In this document: positions 26,911 to 34,222 of the stretch, piece by piece
Numbering within the stretch: position 1 is the first letter of the stretch
Layout: each line of letters opens with the position of its first letter
Origin: Bacteroidota bacterium
Lineage (GTDB): Bacteria > Bacteroidota > Bacteroidia > B-17B0 > Aurantibacillaceae
Reading direction: 5' to 3'
NCBI GenBank assembly: GCA_005787585.1
Contig: SYAL01000055.1
Location: forward strand, 1-34,357
Length of the DNA stretch: 34,357 bases
Program-made: the position numbers and the translations under genes
Notes under the pieces: model-generated
Databases searched by the model: none
What the model saw: the letters and a program-made list of their open reading frames with translations, nothing else
What the model was told of the DNA's origin: nothing

Positions 26911-29028
26911 CTAATCAAGAAGTATTAATTTAGACTTCTTGATTTTCATTTTGATATTTCCAATTTCTAGATAGACATCATCGCCCTTTATTCTATCTAC
27001 AATACCTATTTGCCGCGTAGAACTAATACTTACTTTAGAACCTACTTTAATTTTATCTAGTACTTTTATTTCTTCAATTTGTTTTTCGCTCATTGGCTTA
27101 TCTTCATTTTTGTATTTAACTTGTGTAATTATTTTTGGGCTTTGTTTCGACTTTTCTATAATAATCATTCGCTTAATTTCATCCATAAGTTGGTCGTTAA
27201 CGCTTATTTTTTTTGATTTGCTATTAAATCTTTCAATAAATACTTGAAGTTTTTTTCCTAAGTATAGTTGCTTGGTTTTATCTTCAATGGAATTATTTGT
27301 AACCTGTAAACGGTGATTTAATTTTTCATTCATCGATTCATAAAACGAAATTGATGTTTTTAATTTTTTTTCAGCTAAAATTTTTTTTCTGATGAGCTCT
27401 TCAATTTCGTTTTTATCTTTTTGTAAGCTGCTTAATAATTCATCGAAACGTGTTTTATTATCACCTAATGAATCTAAAGCTTTTTTAATAATTTTATCAC
27501 TTATTCCAACAATCTTCGCAATTTCAAAAGTAAACGAACTACCTGGTTGTCCGATTGATAGTTGAAATAATGGCCTCAATGTAGAAACATCAAACAACAT
27601 ACACCCATTTATTGCCTTTTCAAGTTGGTTAGCTTTAATTTTTATATTTGTATAGTGTGTTGTAATTACACAAAAACACTCCTTTTCATACAAAGATTCA
27701 AAAAACACTTCAGCTATTGCGCCTCCCAAATCCGGGTCGGAACCTGAGCCGAATTCATCTAAAAGAAATAAACTTTGATTAGTTGCAATCTGTATAAAAT
27801 GATTTATTCTTTTTAATCGATATGTATATGTACTTAGTTCATTATCGATTGATTGATTATCGCCAATATCTGATAAAATTTCATTAAAAAAACTTGCCTT
27901 GCTATTTAAATCAACTGGGATTAATAATCCCGATTGAAGCATAACCTGGAGTAATCCAACAGTTTTGAGTGTGATACTTTTTCCACCTGCATTTGGACCA
28001 GAAATTACCAATATTCTTTTATTAATATCCAGTACAATATCCTGTGGAAGCGTAGTTCTATTAAGAATTTGATTGTTTTTTCGAAGAATAGGGTGAAAGG
28101 CATTGCTCCATTTAATTTGAGGTGTTTTCTCAATAGTGGGAAGACATGCATTCATTTCAATGGCAAGTTTAGCTTTCGCATTAGTAAAATCATAGTTGCA
28201 AAGGGCTACATGATATGCAATTATAAGCGGTAAGTGATAACTTATTTCTCTTGTAAGTTGCTGTAAAATTTTACGAATTTCCTTAATTTCATCGTCAATA
28301 AGCCAATCAAGTTGCTGATTCAGTGCCAAATTCGCTTGGGGTTCAACATAACTGAGACTTCCTGTTTTACTAGATCCCAAAAAACTTCCAGCTACTTTTC
28401 TTTTATAAGTTGATTGAACTGTTAGAACTCTGCGGTCGTTTATAAATGTTTCAAAGGTTTCTCCCAATATATTCTCTTTACTCCATTTTTTGAGTTCTCG
28501 TTCAAAATTTCTATTGATTTGTACTTTTAAGGATTTTATTTTTTGGCGAATGAGAGCTAAATCATTTGAAGCATTATCTTTAACAATTCCCCCGCTATCG
28601 AGAACCTTGTTAATACTATTAATTATCTCTTTATTAAAAGAACAGTCTTTAAAAATTGATTTAACTATATGGTATTTCCCAGTATTTATTTCAAAGAATT
28701 GAAGTATTTCATTAATTAATTCCGATGTATTCAAAATTCTAAAAAAACTTTCTGCAGTTAAAACGGCATCTTTAATTGCTAGTAATTGAATTTCCTGTGT
28801 AATTTCCTCAAAATCTAATTGCGGAAAAATTATGCTAGCTCTTTTTATATTAACAATTTCTTGAACGGCTTTTAGGGTATATAAAAGTTCATTTACATTA
28901 TTTGTTGGACGAAGATTTTGAATTCTTTGTGTAGCAGTTGGTCCAACTGCATATTTTTCTAAGTATGTTATAATGTTTGGAAATCCTAATTCCTTTAATG
29001 TTTTATTATCACAAATTAATTCGGTCAT
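26911..29028 (-). CDS. mutS2: MutS2-type ATPase lacking the Smr domain
   Basis: The protein has 705 aa from the ATG at 29028; a TTG two codons upstream (29034) would give 707. The core (lever and clamp helices, about 1-330) leads to the MutS ATPase. Numbering from the TTG, Walker A is GPNAGGKS at 346-353, the signature region DIGDNQSIDNELSTY is at 389-403, and Walker B LFLLDE is at 422-427, followed by GSGSDP. A coiled coil (about 530-640) and a small KOW-like beta domain (SKVSISSTRQIGIVDRIKGD) end the protein. Canonical MutS2 of about 780 aa ends in a Smr nuclease domain, which is absent here. MutS2 acts on branched DNA in recombination control and, in some bacteria, on collided ribosomes. 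It is a monocistronic unit convergent with the glycan operon. Confidence 0.9.
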   Translation of the reverse strand: MTELICDNKTLKELGFPNIITYLEKYAVGPTATQRIQNLRPTNNVNELLYTLKAVQEIVNIKRASIIFPQLDFEEITQEIQLLAIKDAVLTAESFFRILNTSELINEILQFFEINTGKYHIVKSIFKDCSFNKEIINSINKVLDSGGIVKDNASNDLALIRQKIKSLKVQINRNFERELKKWSKENILGETFETFINDRRVLTVQSTYKRKVAGSFLGSSKTGSLSYVEPQANLALNQQLDWLIDDEIKEIRKILQQLTREISYHLPLIIAYHVALCNYDFTNAKAKLAIEMNACLPTIEKTPQIKWSNAFHPILRKNNQILNRTTLPQDIVLDINKRILVISGPNAGGKSITLKTVGLLQVMLQSGLLIPVDLNSKASFFNEILSDIGDNQSIDNELSTYTYRLKRINHFIQIATNQSLFLLDEFGSGSDPDLGGAIAEVFFESLYEKECFCVITTHYTNIKIKANQLEKAINGCMLFDVSTLRPLFQLSIGQPGSSFTFEIAKIVGISDKIIKKALDSLGDNKTRFDELLSSLQKDKNEIEELIRKKILAEKKLKTSISFYESMNEKLNHRLQVTNNSIEDKTKQLYLGKKLQVFIERFNSKSKKISVNDQLMDEIKRMIIIEKSKQSPKIITQVKYKNEDKPMSEKQIEEIKVLDKIKVGSKVSISSTRQIGIVDRIKGDDVYLEIGNIKMKIKKSKLILLD
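26913..26950 (+). terminator. Strong hairpin, likely terminator of the glycan operon, inside mutS2 3' end
   Basis: AATCAAGAAGT (26913-26923) and ACTTCTTGATT (26934-26944) make a perfect 11-bp stem with a 10-nt loop. On the plus strand it is followed by a T-rich run (TTCATTTT). It lies 56 bp after the GH92 stop but within the last codons of the convergent mutS2 gene, where it encodes the KKSKLILLD end. It may act on both strands. Confidence 0.55.
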
Positions 29029-29034
29029 ATACAA

Positions 29035-29635
29035 ATTTACTTACAACAATAAAGGTTTTGCTATTTTTAGTGATATTATAATTTATACTGAAAATAATAT
29101 TAATTTGATAAGATTTAATAACAAATAACTATATTTATTGTTTAATAATTTTTATTCCAAGTCGATGGTATACTTGTGAAACTAATCAGCGTTATCGATA
29201 CAAAAAATTAAAGAGACATAATTTTTTAACGAACTAACTTAAGTTTTAAAACACCGAACTTTCAACTCACAGTCGCTTCGAGTGTACTTGGTTTTTTTGC
29301 AAATATTATCGAGAAGCGGTTTTAAAATGTTTTCTAAACAAAAAATTAAAGATGGCCTAACCTATTGTTAGCTAAAAGACTTAATTATCAATTAAATAAA
29401 ATTAAATAAGTATCAAATAATCATATTTTAAATTTGAAATTAACGGTTTTTTGAAAATAAATTAGTTTATTGTTAATAAGTTGTTTATATTTGTACTTCT
29501 TCTTTAGAAGATTGTATATCTCTCAGTTTGTAACACCTTAATTGCAATTCGATAAATTTTACACTTTTCTTAGATTAACACAATAAATGTGAAATGATTC
29601 ACGTGTAAAAAAATATAAACGAATTTAAACAATTA
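29035..29635. other. Gene-free divergent intergenic region (about 600 bp)
   Basis: The stretch lies between divergent mutS2 and rhlE. No open frame of useful length is seen on either strand; the longest plausible small frame encodes 14 residues (29328-29372). No tRNA or known ncRNA signature was recognised. The part 29155-29375 is less AT-rich than its surroundings and holds several possible stem arms. TTTTAAAAC-AC-CG (29244-29256) can pair with CGGTTTTAAAA (29317-29327) with a 2-nt bulge, or alternatively CGCTTC (29274-29279) with GAAGCG (29313-29318). CTAAC-N5-GTTAG lies at about 29358-29372. It may hold the rhlE promoter and leader and perhaps a small RNA. Confidence 0.5.
29486..29493 (+). 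promoter_or_regulatory. Candidate rhlE promoter -7 element and long leader
   Basis: TATATTTG is a perfect TAnnTTTG. The nearest upstream TTG (29470-29472) is only 13 nt away, shorter than usual, so the -33 box is uncertain. RNA starting near 29497 would carry a leader of about 139 nt. That leader contains a GTGAA-ATGA-TTCAC hairpin (29589-29602) and a CTTC-TTTA-GAAG hairpin (29499-29510). Long structured leaders are common for cold-induced genes. Confidence 0.35.
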
Positions 29636-30766
29636 ATGACATTTTCAAACTTAAGACTTATCAAGCCACTAGTTATGGCACTTGAAAAAAAAGGGTACAC
29701 CGAACCCACTCCAATTCAAAAACAATCTATTCCTCATATACTAGACAGAAAAGATATTTTTGGTTGTGCACAAACTGGAACTGGCAAAACAGCTGCTTTC
29801 GCTTTGCCAATTTTACAATTATTGGACGCTAAAAAAGAAAACAACAAAAATCGTGTAATTAAGGCCTTAATTCTTGCACCAACACGAGAATTGGCTTCTC
29901 AAATAAGTGATAATTTTTTAGCTTACGGAAAAAATTTAGGTATATCGCATTGCACTATTTTTGGTGGGGTTTCTCAAGGGCCTCAAGTTAATAATTTAAG
30001 AAGAGGTGTAGATATATTAGTAGCTACTCCAGGTAGATTATTAGATTTAGTCAATCAAGGTTTTATTAAATTAAATCAGGTAGAGTATTTTGTACTTGAT
30101 GAGGCTGATCGGATGTTAGATATGGGATTTATTAATGATATTAAGAAAATTATCGCAAAAATTCCTATTAAACGACAAACTTTATTTTTTTCTGCTACAG
30201 CTGCTCCAGCTATTATGAAATTGGCAAATACTATACTTCACAATCCAGTTAATGTTGCTGTTACTCCTATTTCTTCTTCCGCTTCTTTAGTTTCGCAATC
30301 TGTTTATTATGTAAAAAAAGAAAACAAACGCTTGTTGCTAAAACATGTTTTAAATAATGGTAAAATCGAACACGCACTTGTTTTTACAAGAACAAAACGT
30401 GGTGCAGATAAAGTAGCAAAAGATTTAAATACAATTGGTGTTTCTGCAGAAGCAATACATGGCAATAAATCCCAAGGCGCACGCGAAAGAGCATTAAAAG
30501 GGTTTAAAAATAGAACAATTCGTATTTTAGTTGCAACCGATATTGCTTCAAGAGGTATAGATGTAGATAAATTATCTCATGTAATTAATTATGAAATTCC
30601 TGAACAGGCAGAAACATATGTGCATCGCATTGGAAGAACTGGTAGAGCAGGCTTAAGTGGCGTTGCTTTGTCTTTTTGTGCCCACGACGAATTATCTTAT
30701 TTAAAAGACATTAACAAATTAATAAAAACAAATATTGAGGTTGTATCTACTCATCCATTTAATTAA
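29636..30766 (+). CDS. rhlE: DEAD-box RNA helicase, RhlE type
   Basis: This 376-aa cytoplasmic ATP-dependent RNA helicase carries all core motifs. They are the Q motif (GYTEPTPIQKQSI, about 20-32), motif I AQTGTGKT (45-52), Ia APTRELA, GG and TPGR, II DEAD (155-158) and III SAT (186-188). The second RecA domain shows VFTRTKRGADKVA, V (ATDIASRGIDVD) and VI (HRIGRTGRAG). It ends soon after the second RecA domain, without the basic, Arg/Gly-rich tail many RhlE proteins have, so it is a minimal form. The family unwinds RNA duplexes in ribosome assembly and mRNA turnover, especially in the cold. A cold-shock protein gene follows 72 bp downstream, supporting a shared cold-adaptation unit. Confidence 0.92.
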   Translation: MTFSNLRLIKPLVMALEKKGYTEPTPIQKQSIPHILDRKDIFGCAQTGTGKTAAFALPILQLLDAKKENNKNRVIKALILAPTRELASQISDNFLAYGKNLGISHCTIFGGVSQGPQVNNLRRGVDILVATPGRLLDLVNQGFIKLNQVEYFVLDEADRMLDMGFINDIKKIIAKIPIKRQTLFFSATAAPAIMKLANTILHNPVNVAVTPISSSASLVSQSVYYVKKENKRLLLKHVLNNGKIEHALVFTRTKRGADKVAKDLNTIGVSAEAIHGNKSQGARERALKGFKNRTIRILVATDIASRGIDVDKLSHVINYEIPEQAETYVHRIGRTGRAGLSGVALSFCAHDELSYLKDINKLIKTNIEVVSTHPFN

Positions 30767-30780
30767 TCAGATACACAAAA

Positions 30781-30800
30781 AATAAATAAATAAATAAATA
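30781..30800. repeat. Tandem tetranucleotide (AATA)x5
   Basis: Five perfect copies of AATA lie in the spacer between rhlE and the cold-shock gene. They are non-coding and too far from the start codon to alter translation by slippage directly. They could act as an unstructured AU-rich leader or ribosome standby site, or be simple drift. Confidence 0.8.
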
Positions 30801-30803
30801 ACC

Positions 30804-30823
30804 GTCTTAATCAACATTAAGAC
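30804..30823 (+). promoter_or_regulatory. Leader hairpin upstream of the cold-shock gene
   Basis: GTCTTAAT and ATTAAGAC form a perfect 8-bp stem with a CAAC loop, 15 nt before the cold-shock ATG. An A-rich run rather than a T-run follows, so it is not a plus-strand terminator. It could stabilise or process the mRNA between rhlE and csp, or act as a temperature-sensitive leader element. Confidence 0.5.
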
Positions 30824-30838
30824 TAAAAAAACAAAAAA

Positions 30839-31027
30839 ATGAAAAACGGAGTAGTAAAATTTTTTAACGAAGCTAAGGGCTTTGGATTTATTAAAGAAGA
30901 CAATGGACAAGAAATTTTTGTTCACGCATCAGGTTTACAAGAAGACATTCGCGAGAATGATAATGTAACTTTTGATGTACAAGAAGGTAAAAAAGGCTTA
31001 AACGCTGTTAACGTTAAGTTAGCTTAA
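30839..31027 (+). CDS. CspA-family cold-shock protein
   Basis: The protein has 62 aa, the length of a single cold-shock domain. RNP1 is seen as KGFGFI (13-18) and RNP2 as IFVHAS (26-31), with the usual start GVVKFFNEA and end GLNAVNVKL. It binds single-stranded RNA and DNA and melts mRNA structures that form in the cold. It lies 72 bp after rhlE, with no obvious promoter of its own in the spacer, so cotranscription is likely. A clear intrinsic terminator follows. Confidence 0.95.
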   Translation: MKNGVVKFFNEAKGFGFIKEDNGQEIFVHASGLQEDIRENDNVTFDVQEGKKGLNAVNVKLA

Positions 31028-31075
31028 TTCTTGTAATAATAGATTTAAGGCTCTATTGTTAAACATTCATATTAG

Positions 31076-31106
31076 GCGAAGAAATTATTATTTCTTCGCT
31101 TTTTTT
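31076..31106 (+). terminator. Rho-independent terminator after rhlE-csp
   Basis: GCGAAGAAA (31076-31084) and TTTCTTCGC (31091-31099) form a perfect 9-bp stem with a 6-nt loop, followed directly by seven T residues (31100-31106). It is the clearest intrinsic terminator in the window and lies 48 nt after the cold-shock stop. The 200 bp beyond it, up to the ctpA stop, hold no gene that I can see. Confidence 0.9.
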
Positions 31107-31313
31107 ATAATAATATTATAATTAAAATAATATTGAAATTATAATTTTGATAAAATCTTTTAAAAATACTAAAGCTTTTTAAGTTGAATTTTTTGGTTTT
31201 TTGATTTTTATTTGATAAATAATTTAGCTATGTACCATTTTTGTTTCCCAAATTTACCGAACTTTTGAGTCTTGTTATGAACTGCTAGCTAAAATTTTAA
31301 CAGTTTATGAAAA

Positions 31314-32954
31314 TTATTTTTTATTTAATATCTCAACTGCTTTTAAAATAGCCGTATCATTTTCGTTTAAAATGGGGTAGTAAGCATCTTTATCAAATAA
31401 GTTCCTTCCTATTAAGGCTTTTAAAATTTGATTAAATCCTTTTTCTTTTCCTGTAAAAAAAATATTGGTCATTTTTTTTGTGATTAAGTATTTTTTAAAG
31501 GAATCAAGTTCTTTTTCACCTAATTTAAAATTAAAAATAAATTCTTGTGCCGTTTTATATTTTTTTAAAAAAAGGAGGCGATTATAATCAGTGTACTCAA
31601 AGGCAAAAGAGTTTAAAACTCCATAATTAAATAATTTATTAATTAATGGATTGTATTTAACTGTATCAAGAGGGATAAATATATCAGGCATAATTCCACC
31701 ACCACCATAAACAATTTTACCTTCGGGAGTTTTATATTGTTTAGTTTTATCTATTTTTATGCTATCGGCGTGATATAATTCTCCTTTTTCATAACGATCA
31801 TATTCTTCATTATAATAAGCATCTAAATTTTTATCATATGGTTTTTGTATACATCTTCCAGTGGGCGTATAATAACGTGCAATTGTCAATCTGATGGCTG
31901 AACCATCCGGTAAATCAATCTGATCTTGAACTAATCCTTTACCAAAGCTACGACGGCCAATTATAGTTGCACGATCATTATCTTGAAGAGCTCCAGCAAC
32001 GATTTCACTGGCACTAGCACTACCTTCATCTATTAATACAACTAATTTATTTTTTTCAAATCCACCTCTAGAGGTAGCAGAGTATATTTTTTTTGGATGA
32101 GCTTTGCCTTGAGTATAAACAATTTGTAAACCATTTATTAAAAACTCATCTGCTAAACTTACAGCAGTATTTAAAAAACCGCCACCATTTCCACGTAAAT
32201 CCAAAATCATTTTTGTCATTCCTTTTTTATTTAACTCATTAAAGACTTTAATGAATTCATCATAAGTGGTGCTAGCAAATCTACTTATTTTTATGTATCC
32301 AATTGTTGGATTAACAATGTATGCGATATCAATGCTGTAAATAGGAATTTGTCCTCTTATAATTTTATAATCAAGAGGATTGTTTATTCCAGATCTCATT
32401 ATACTTAAATTAACTTCACTACCACTTTTTCCTCGTAATTTTTCAAATACTTGTTTATTCGTAATTTTAATTCCAGCCACACTTTTGCTGTTAACTTTAA
32501 TTATTTTATCTCCCGATTTAATTCCAATTTTTTCGCTAGGCCCATCTACAATTGGATTTACAACTCTAATAGTGTCTTCAATAATATTAAACTCAACACC
32601 AATGCCATCAAAATTGCCTTCAAGCGGTTCGTTAACAGCATTTAATTCTTCGGTAGGTATAAAATCGCTGTGAGGGTCTAAACTTTTAAGCATAGATGTA
32701 ATAGTTTTATTTTCTAGTTGTTTTCTATTGATGGTATCTACATATTGTTGGTCAATATATTCTAATAAATTATTTATTTTATTGTTTGAGTTTTTATCTT
32801 CAAACAATGAAATTGATGATGAGAAGTTAGAATTATAAGTAAAAAAATATCCTATGATTATACCTAAAACTAATACTAATGCATAATATAAAGGCACGAA
32901 ATGTTTGTTTCTTGTTATATCCTTTTCCTTATCTTCTTCATTTTGGATAGACAC
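31314..32954 (-). CDS. C-terminal processing protease, S41 family (CtpA/Prc)
   Basis: This 546-aa periplasmic serine protease is anchored by one N-terminal membrane helix (about 19-40). Domains are an N-terminal helical part with SLDPHSDFIP (about 91-100), a PDZ domain (about 112-195, FDGIGVEF and GDKIIKVN) and the S41 core. The core carries ILDLRGNGGGFL, GSASASEIVAGALQD with catalytic S314, and RRSFGKGLVQ with the general base K339; the 25-residue spacing matches the Ser-Lys dyad of Prc. The C-terminal 150 residues are a variable helical tail. It trims or degrades envelope proteins from their C-termini. The start appears to be GTG at 32954, since no in-frame ATG occurs before the transmembrane and PDZ regions. 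Confidence 0.92.
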   Translation of the reverse strand: MSIQNEEDKEKDITRNKHFVPLYYALVLVLGIIIGYFFTYNSNFSSSISLFEDKNSNNKINNLLEYIDQQYVDTINRKQLENKTITSMLKSLDPHSDFIPTEELNAVNEPLEGNFDGIGVEFNIIEDTIRVVNPIVDGPSEKIGIKSGDKIIKVNSKSVAGIKITNKQVFEKLRGKSGSEVNLSIMRSGINNPLDYKIIRGQIPIYSIDIAYIVNPTIGYIKISRFASTTYDEFIKVFNELNKKGMTKMILDLRGNGGGFLNTAVSLADEFLINGLQIVYTQGKAHPKKIYSATSRGGFEKNKLVVLIDEGSASASEIVAGALQDNDRATIIGRRSFGKGLVQDQIDLPDGSAIRLTIARYYTPTGRCIQKPYDKNLDAYYNEEYDRYEKGELYHADSIKIDKTKQYKTPEGKIVYGGGGIMPDIFIPLDTVKYNPLINKLFNYGVLNSFAFEYTDYNRLLFLKKYKTAQEFIFNFKLGEKELDSFKKYLITKKMTNIFFTGKEKGFNQILKALIGRNLFDKDAYYPILNENDTAILKAVEILNKK

Positions 32955-32981
32955 AATTTTTTTGTAAATTTGATTTATTTA

Positions 32982-32989
32982 CAAATTTA
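32982..32989 (-). promoter_or_regulatory. Candidate -7 element for the CtpA-type protease gene
   Basis: The minus strand reads TAAATTTG, a perfect TAnnTTTG, 15 nt after a TTTG (33005-33008 on the complement). The spacing is a few bases short. RNA would start near 32978, about 24 nt before the GTG start. Confidence 0.3.
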
Positions 32990-33084
32990 GTGTTTTGTTA
33001 ATTACAAAGTGAATCCTTTTTTTATTTTAGCTATTATTAACTCGAAATGAATTCAGAAAAATATATTTTATTAAGCTACAGTTT

Positions 33085-33534
33085 ATGTGCGTGAATCTTA
33101 AGAAAACATTAACTCTTTTTTTGTTTATAATTTTTGCTACATCTTGTAAAAAACAAAATATAAATTCATCGGCAAACAATCCAGTACCTTCTGTCCCGGT
33201 CAATCTGATAGTATATCCAGATAACCCTCTAAATTTTACATTACAATCTATTGGTGGATGGGCTTATTTTGATGGAGGTATTAATGGGATTGTAATTTAT
33301 CGTAAATCTCAAGAAGAATTTGTTGCACTTGAACGAACATCTTCTTATTTGCCAAATAACATTAATGCAAGAGTAAAAGTAATGAGTGATAATTTTACTC
33401 TTCAGGATTCGATTAGTAACTCTCGTTGGAGATTATTTGATGGTGAAATTATTCAAGGGCCAGCTCAGTGGCCATTGCGAACTTATGCAACAAATTTTAA
33501 TACAGCTAATGGTATTTTAATGGTTTCTAATTAG
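33085..33534 (+). CDS. Small lipoprotein, Rieske-like fold without cluster ligands
   Basis: The protein has 149 aa. The N-terminal lipoprotein signal has lipobox ATSC at about residues 18-21, followed by a KKQN linker and a Pro/Ser-rich stretch. The mature domain has the pattern of a common Bacteroidota lipoprotein family with a Rieske-like beta fold: GGWAYFDGGINGIVIYR, then EFVALERTSSY, then RWRLFDGEIIQGPAQWPLRTY. In iron-sulfur members the two ligand pairs are Cys/His. Here the corresponding positions appear to be Ser, Asn or other residues, and the only Cys left are in the signal and lipobox, so it cannot bind a Rieske cluster. Function unknown. It is a single gene, divergent from the protease gene and convergent with gldD (8 bp between stops). 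Confidence 0.65.
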   Translation: MCVNLKKTLTLFLFIIFATSCKKQNINSSANNPVPSVPVNLIVYPDNPLNFTLQSIGGWAYFDGGINGIVIYRKSQEEFVALERTSSYLPNNINARVKVMSDNFTLQDSISNSRWRLFDGEIIQGPAQWPLRTYATNFNTANGILMVSN

Positions 33535-33542
33535 AGAGATTG

Positions 33543-34148
33543 TTATTCCTTTTTCCAACGAGTAGTTTTAATTAAATGCAGCACGTCTATTTTTAAAAAA
33601 TCAATTACAATTTTTAAAGAATCACTATTAGGAATGCAATTAAAATAAAGCGAACCACGCAAAAAATGTTTAGTACTATCGGTTAAATAAAATTGAAGCG
33701 AAGAGGCGGTGTTTCCAGAAATATTAAATAATAATCCATATACTTTTGCACTGTCTCTAATAATAGGAATTTCTTCTAAACCTGTTGCTTTTATCTGATG
33801 TTTATTTGCAAAGTAATGAGAGTTTTCAAAGTTTCGAATAATGTCACTATCTTTTTTAAGAGTTTTATAACTCAAATAAATAGTGGCATTAAATTTCGGG
33901 AATTCTAAATTTAGCCAACAGGGCTCAGCATTTTTTTGCTTATCAAGAACTATTTTAGAATAAGTTGGTATCTCAAACTGATAAGGACAAAGACTATCGT
34001 ATAGTCTATATTTTTTTTCCGGAAATACTATTCTAAAATAACCTTTTGGTTTAGGCGTGTAAATATGCTCATCATCTTCGCATGAATAAAGAATCAATGA
34101 AATAGTTATACAAAAAATAAAAAGTTTGATTTTTGAAAAAAACCGCAT
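33543..34148 (-). CDS. gldD: Gliding motility lipoprotein GldD
   Basis: The protein has 201 aa. The signal peptide ends in lipobox LYSC with the lipidated Cys at 23. The GldD signature follows: PKGYFRIVFPEKKYRLYDS, then CPYQFEIP, CWLNLEFPKFNATIYLSY, and the conserved end segment TASSLQFYLTDSTKHFLRGSLYF. GldD is a Bacteroidota-specific envelope lipoprotein needed for gliding and for type IX secretion function in flavobacteria. Length and sequence are intact. In flavobacteria gldE usually lies just upstream. Here the upstream partial frame ends 74 bp before gldD and is not recognisable as gldE from the piece present. Confidence 0.92.
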   Translation of the reverse strand: MRFFSKIKLFIFCITISLILYSCEDDEHIYTPKPKGYFRIVFPEKKYRLYDSLCPYQFEIPTYSKIVLDKQKNAEPCWLNLEFPKFNATIYLSYKTLKKDSDIIRNFENSHYFANKHQIKATGLEEIPIIRDSAKVYGLLFNISGNTASSLQFYLTDSTKHFLRGSLYFNCIPNSDSLKIVIDFLKIDVLHLIKTTRWKKE

Positions 34149-34222
34149 ATTATAATTTATAAAATTATATAAATTTGAATAGTTTATCTGCGATATATTT
34201 TTCTAATTTTACAATTAGTTTG

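Noticed and set aside
29029..29039. TTG start at 29034 for mutS2 and a TAAATTTG box at 29032-29039 on the minus strand
   Set aside because: The ATG at 29028 is a better start. The box would give a leaderless mRNA and has no -33 partner, so it was not listed as a promoter.
31115..31145. ATTATAATT-N13-AATTATAAT inverted repeat after the csp terminator
   Set aside because: It is composed only of A and T, has no associated gene start, and is expected by chance at this base composition.
34170..34177. TAAATTTG on the plus strand upstream of gldD
   Set aside because: It points away from any gene and illustrates how often this box arises by chance in AT-rich DNA.
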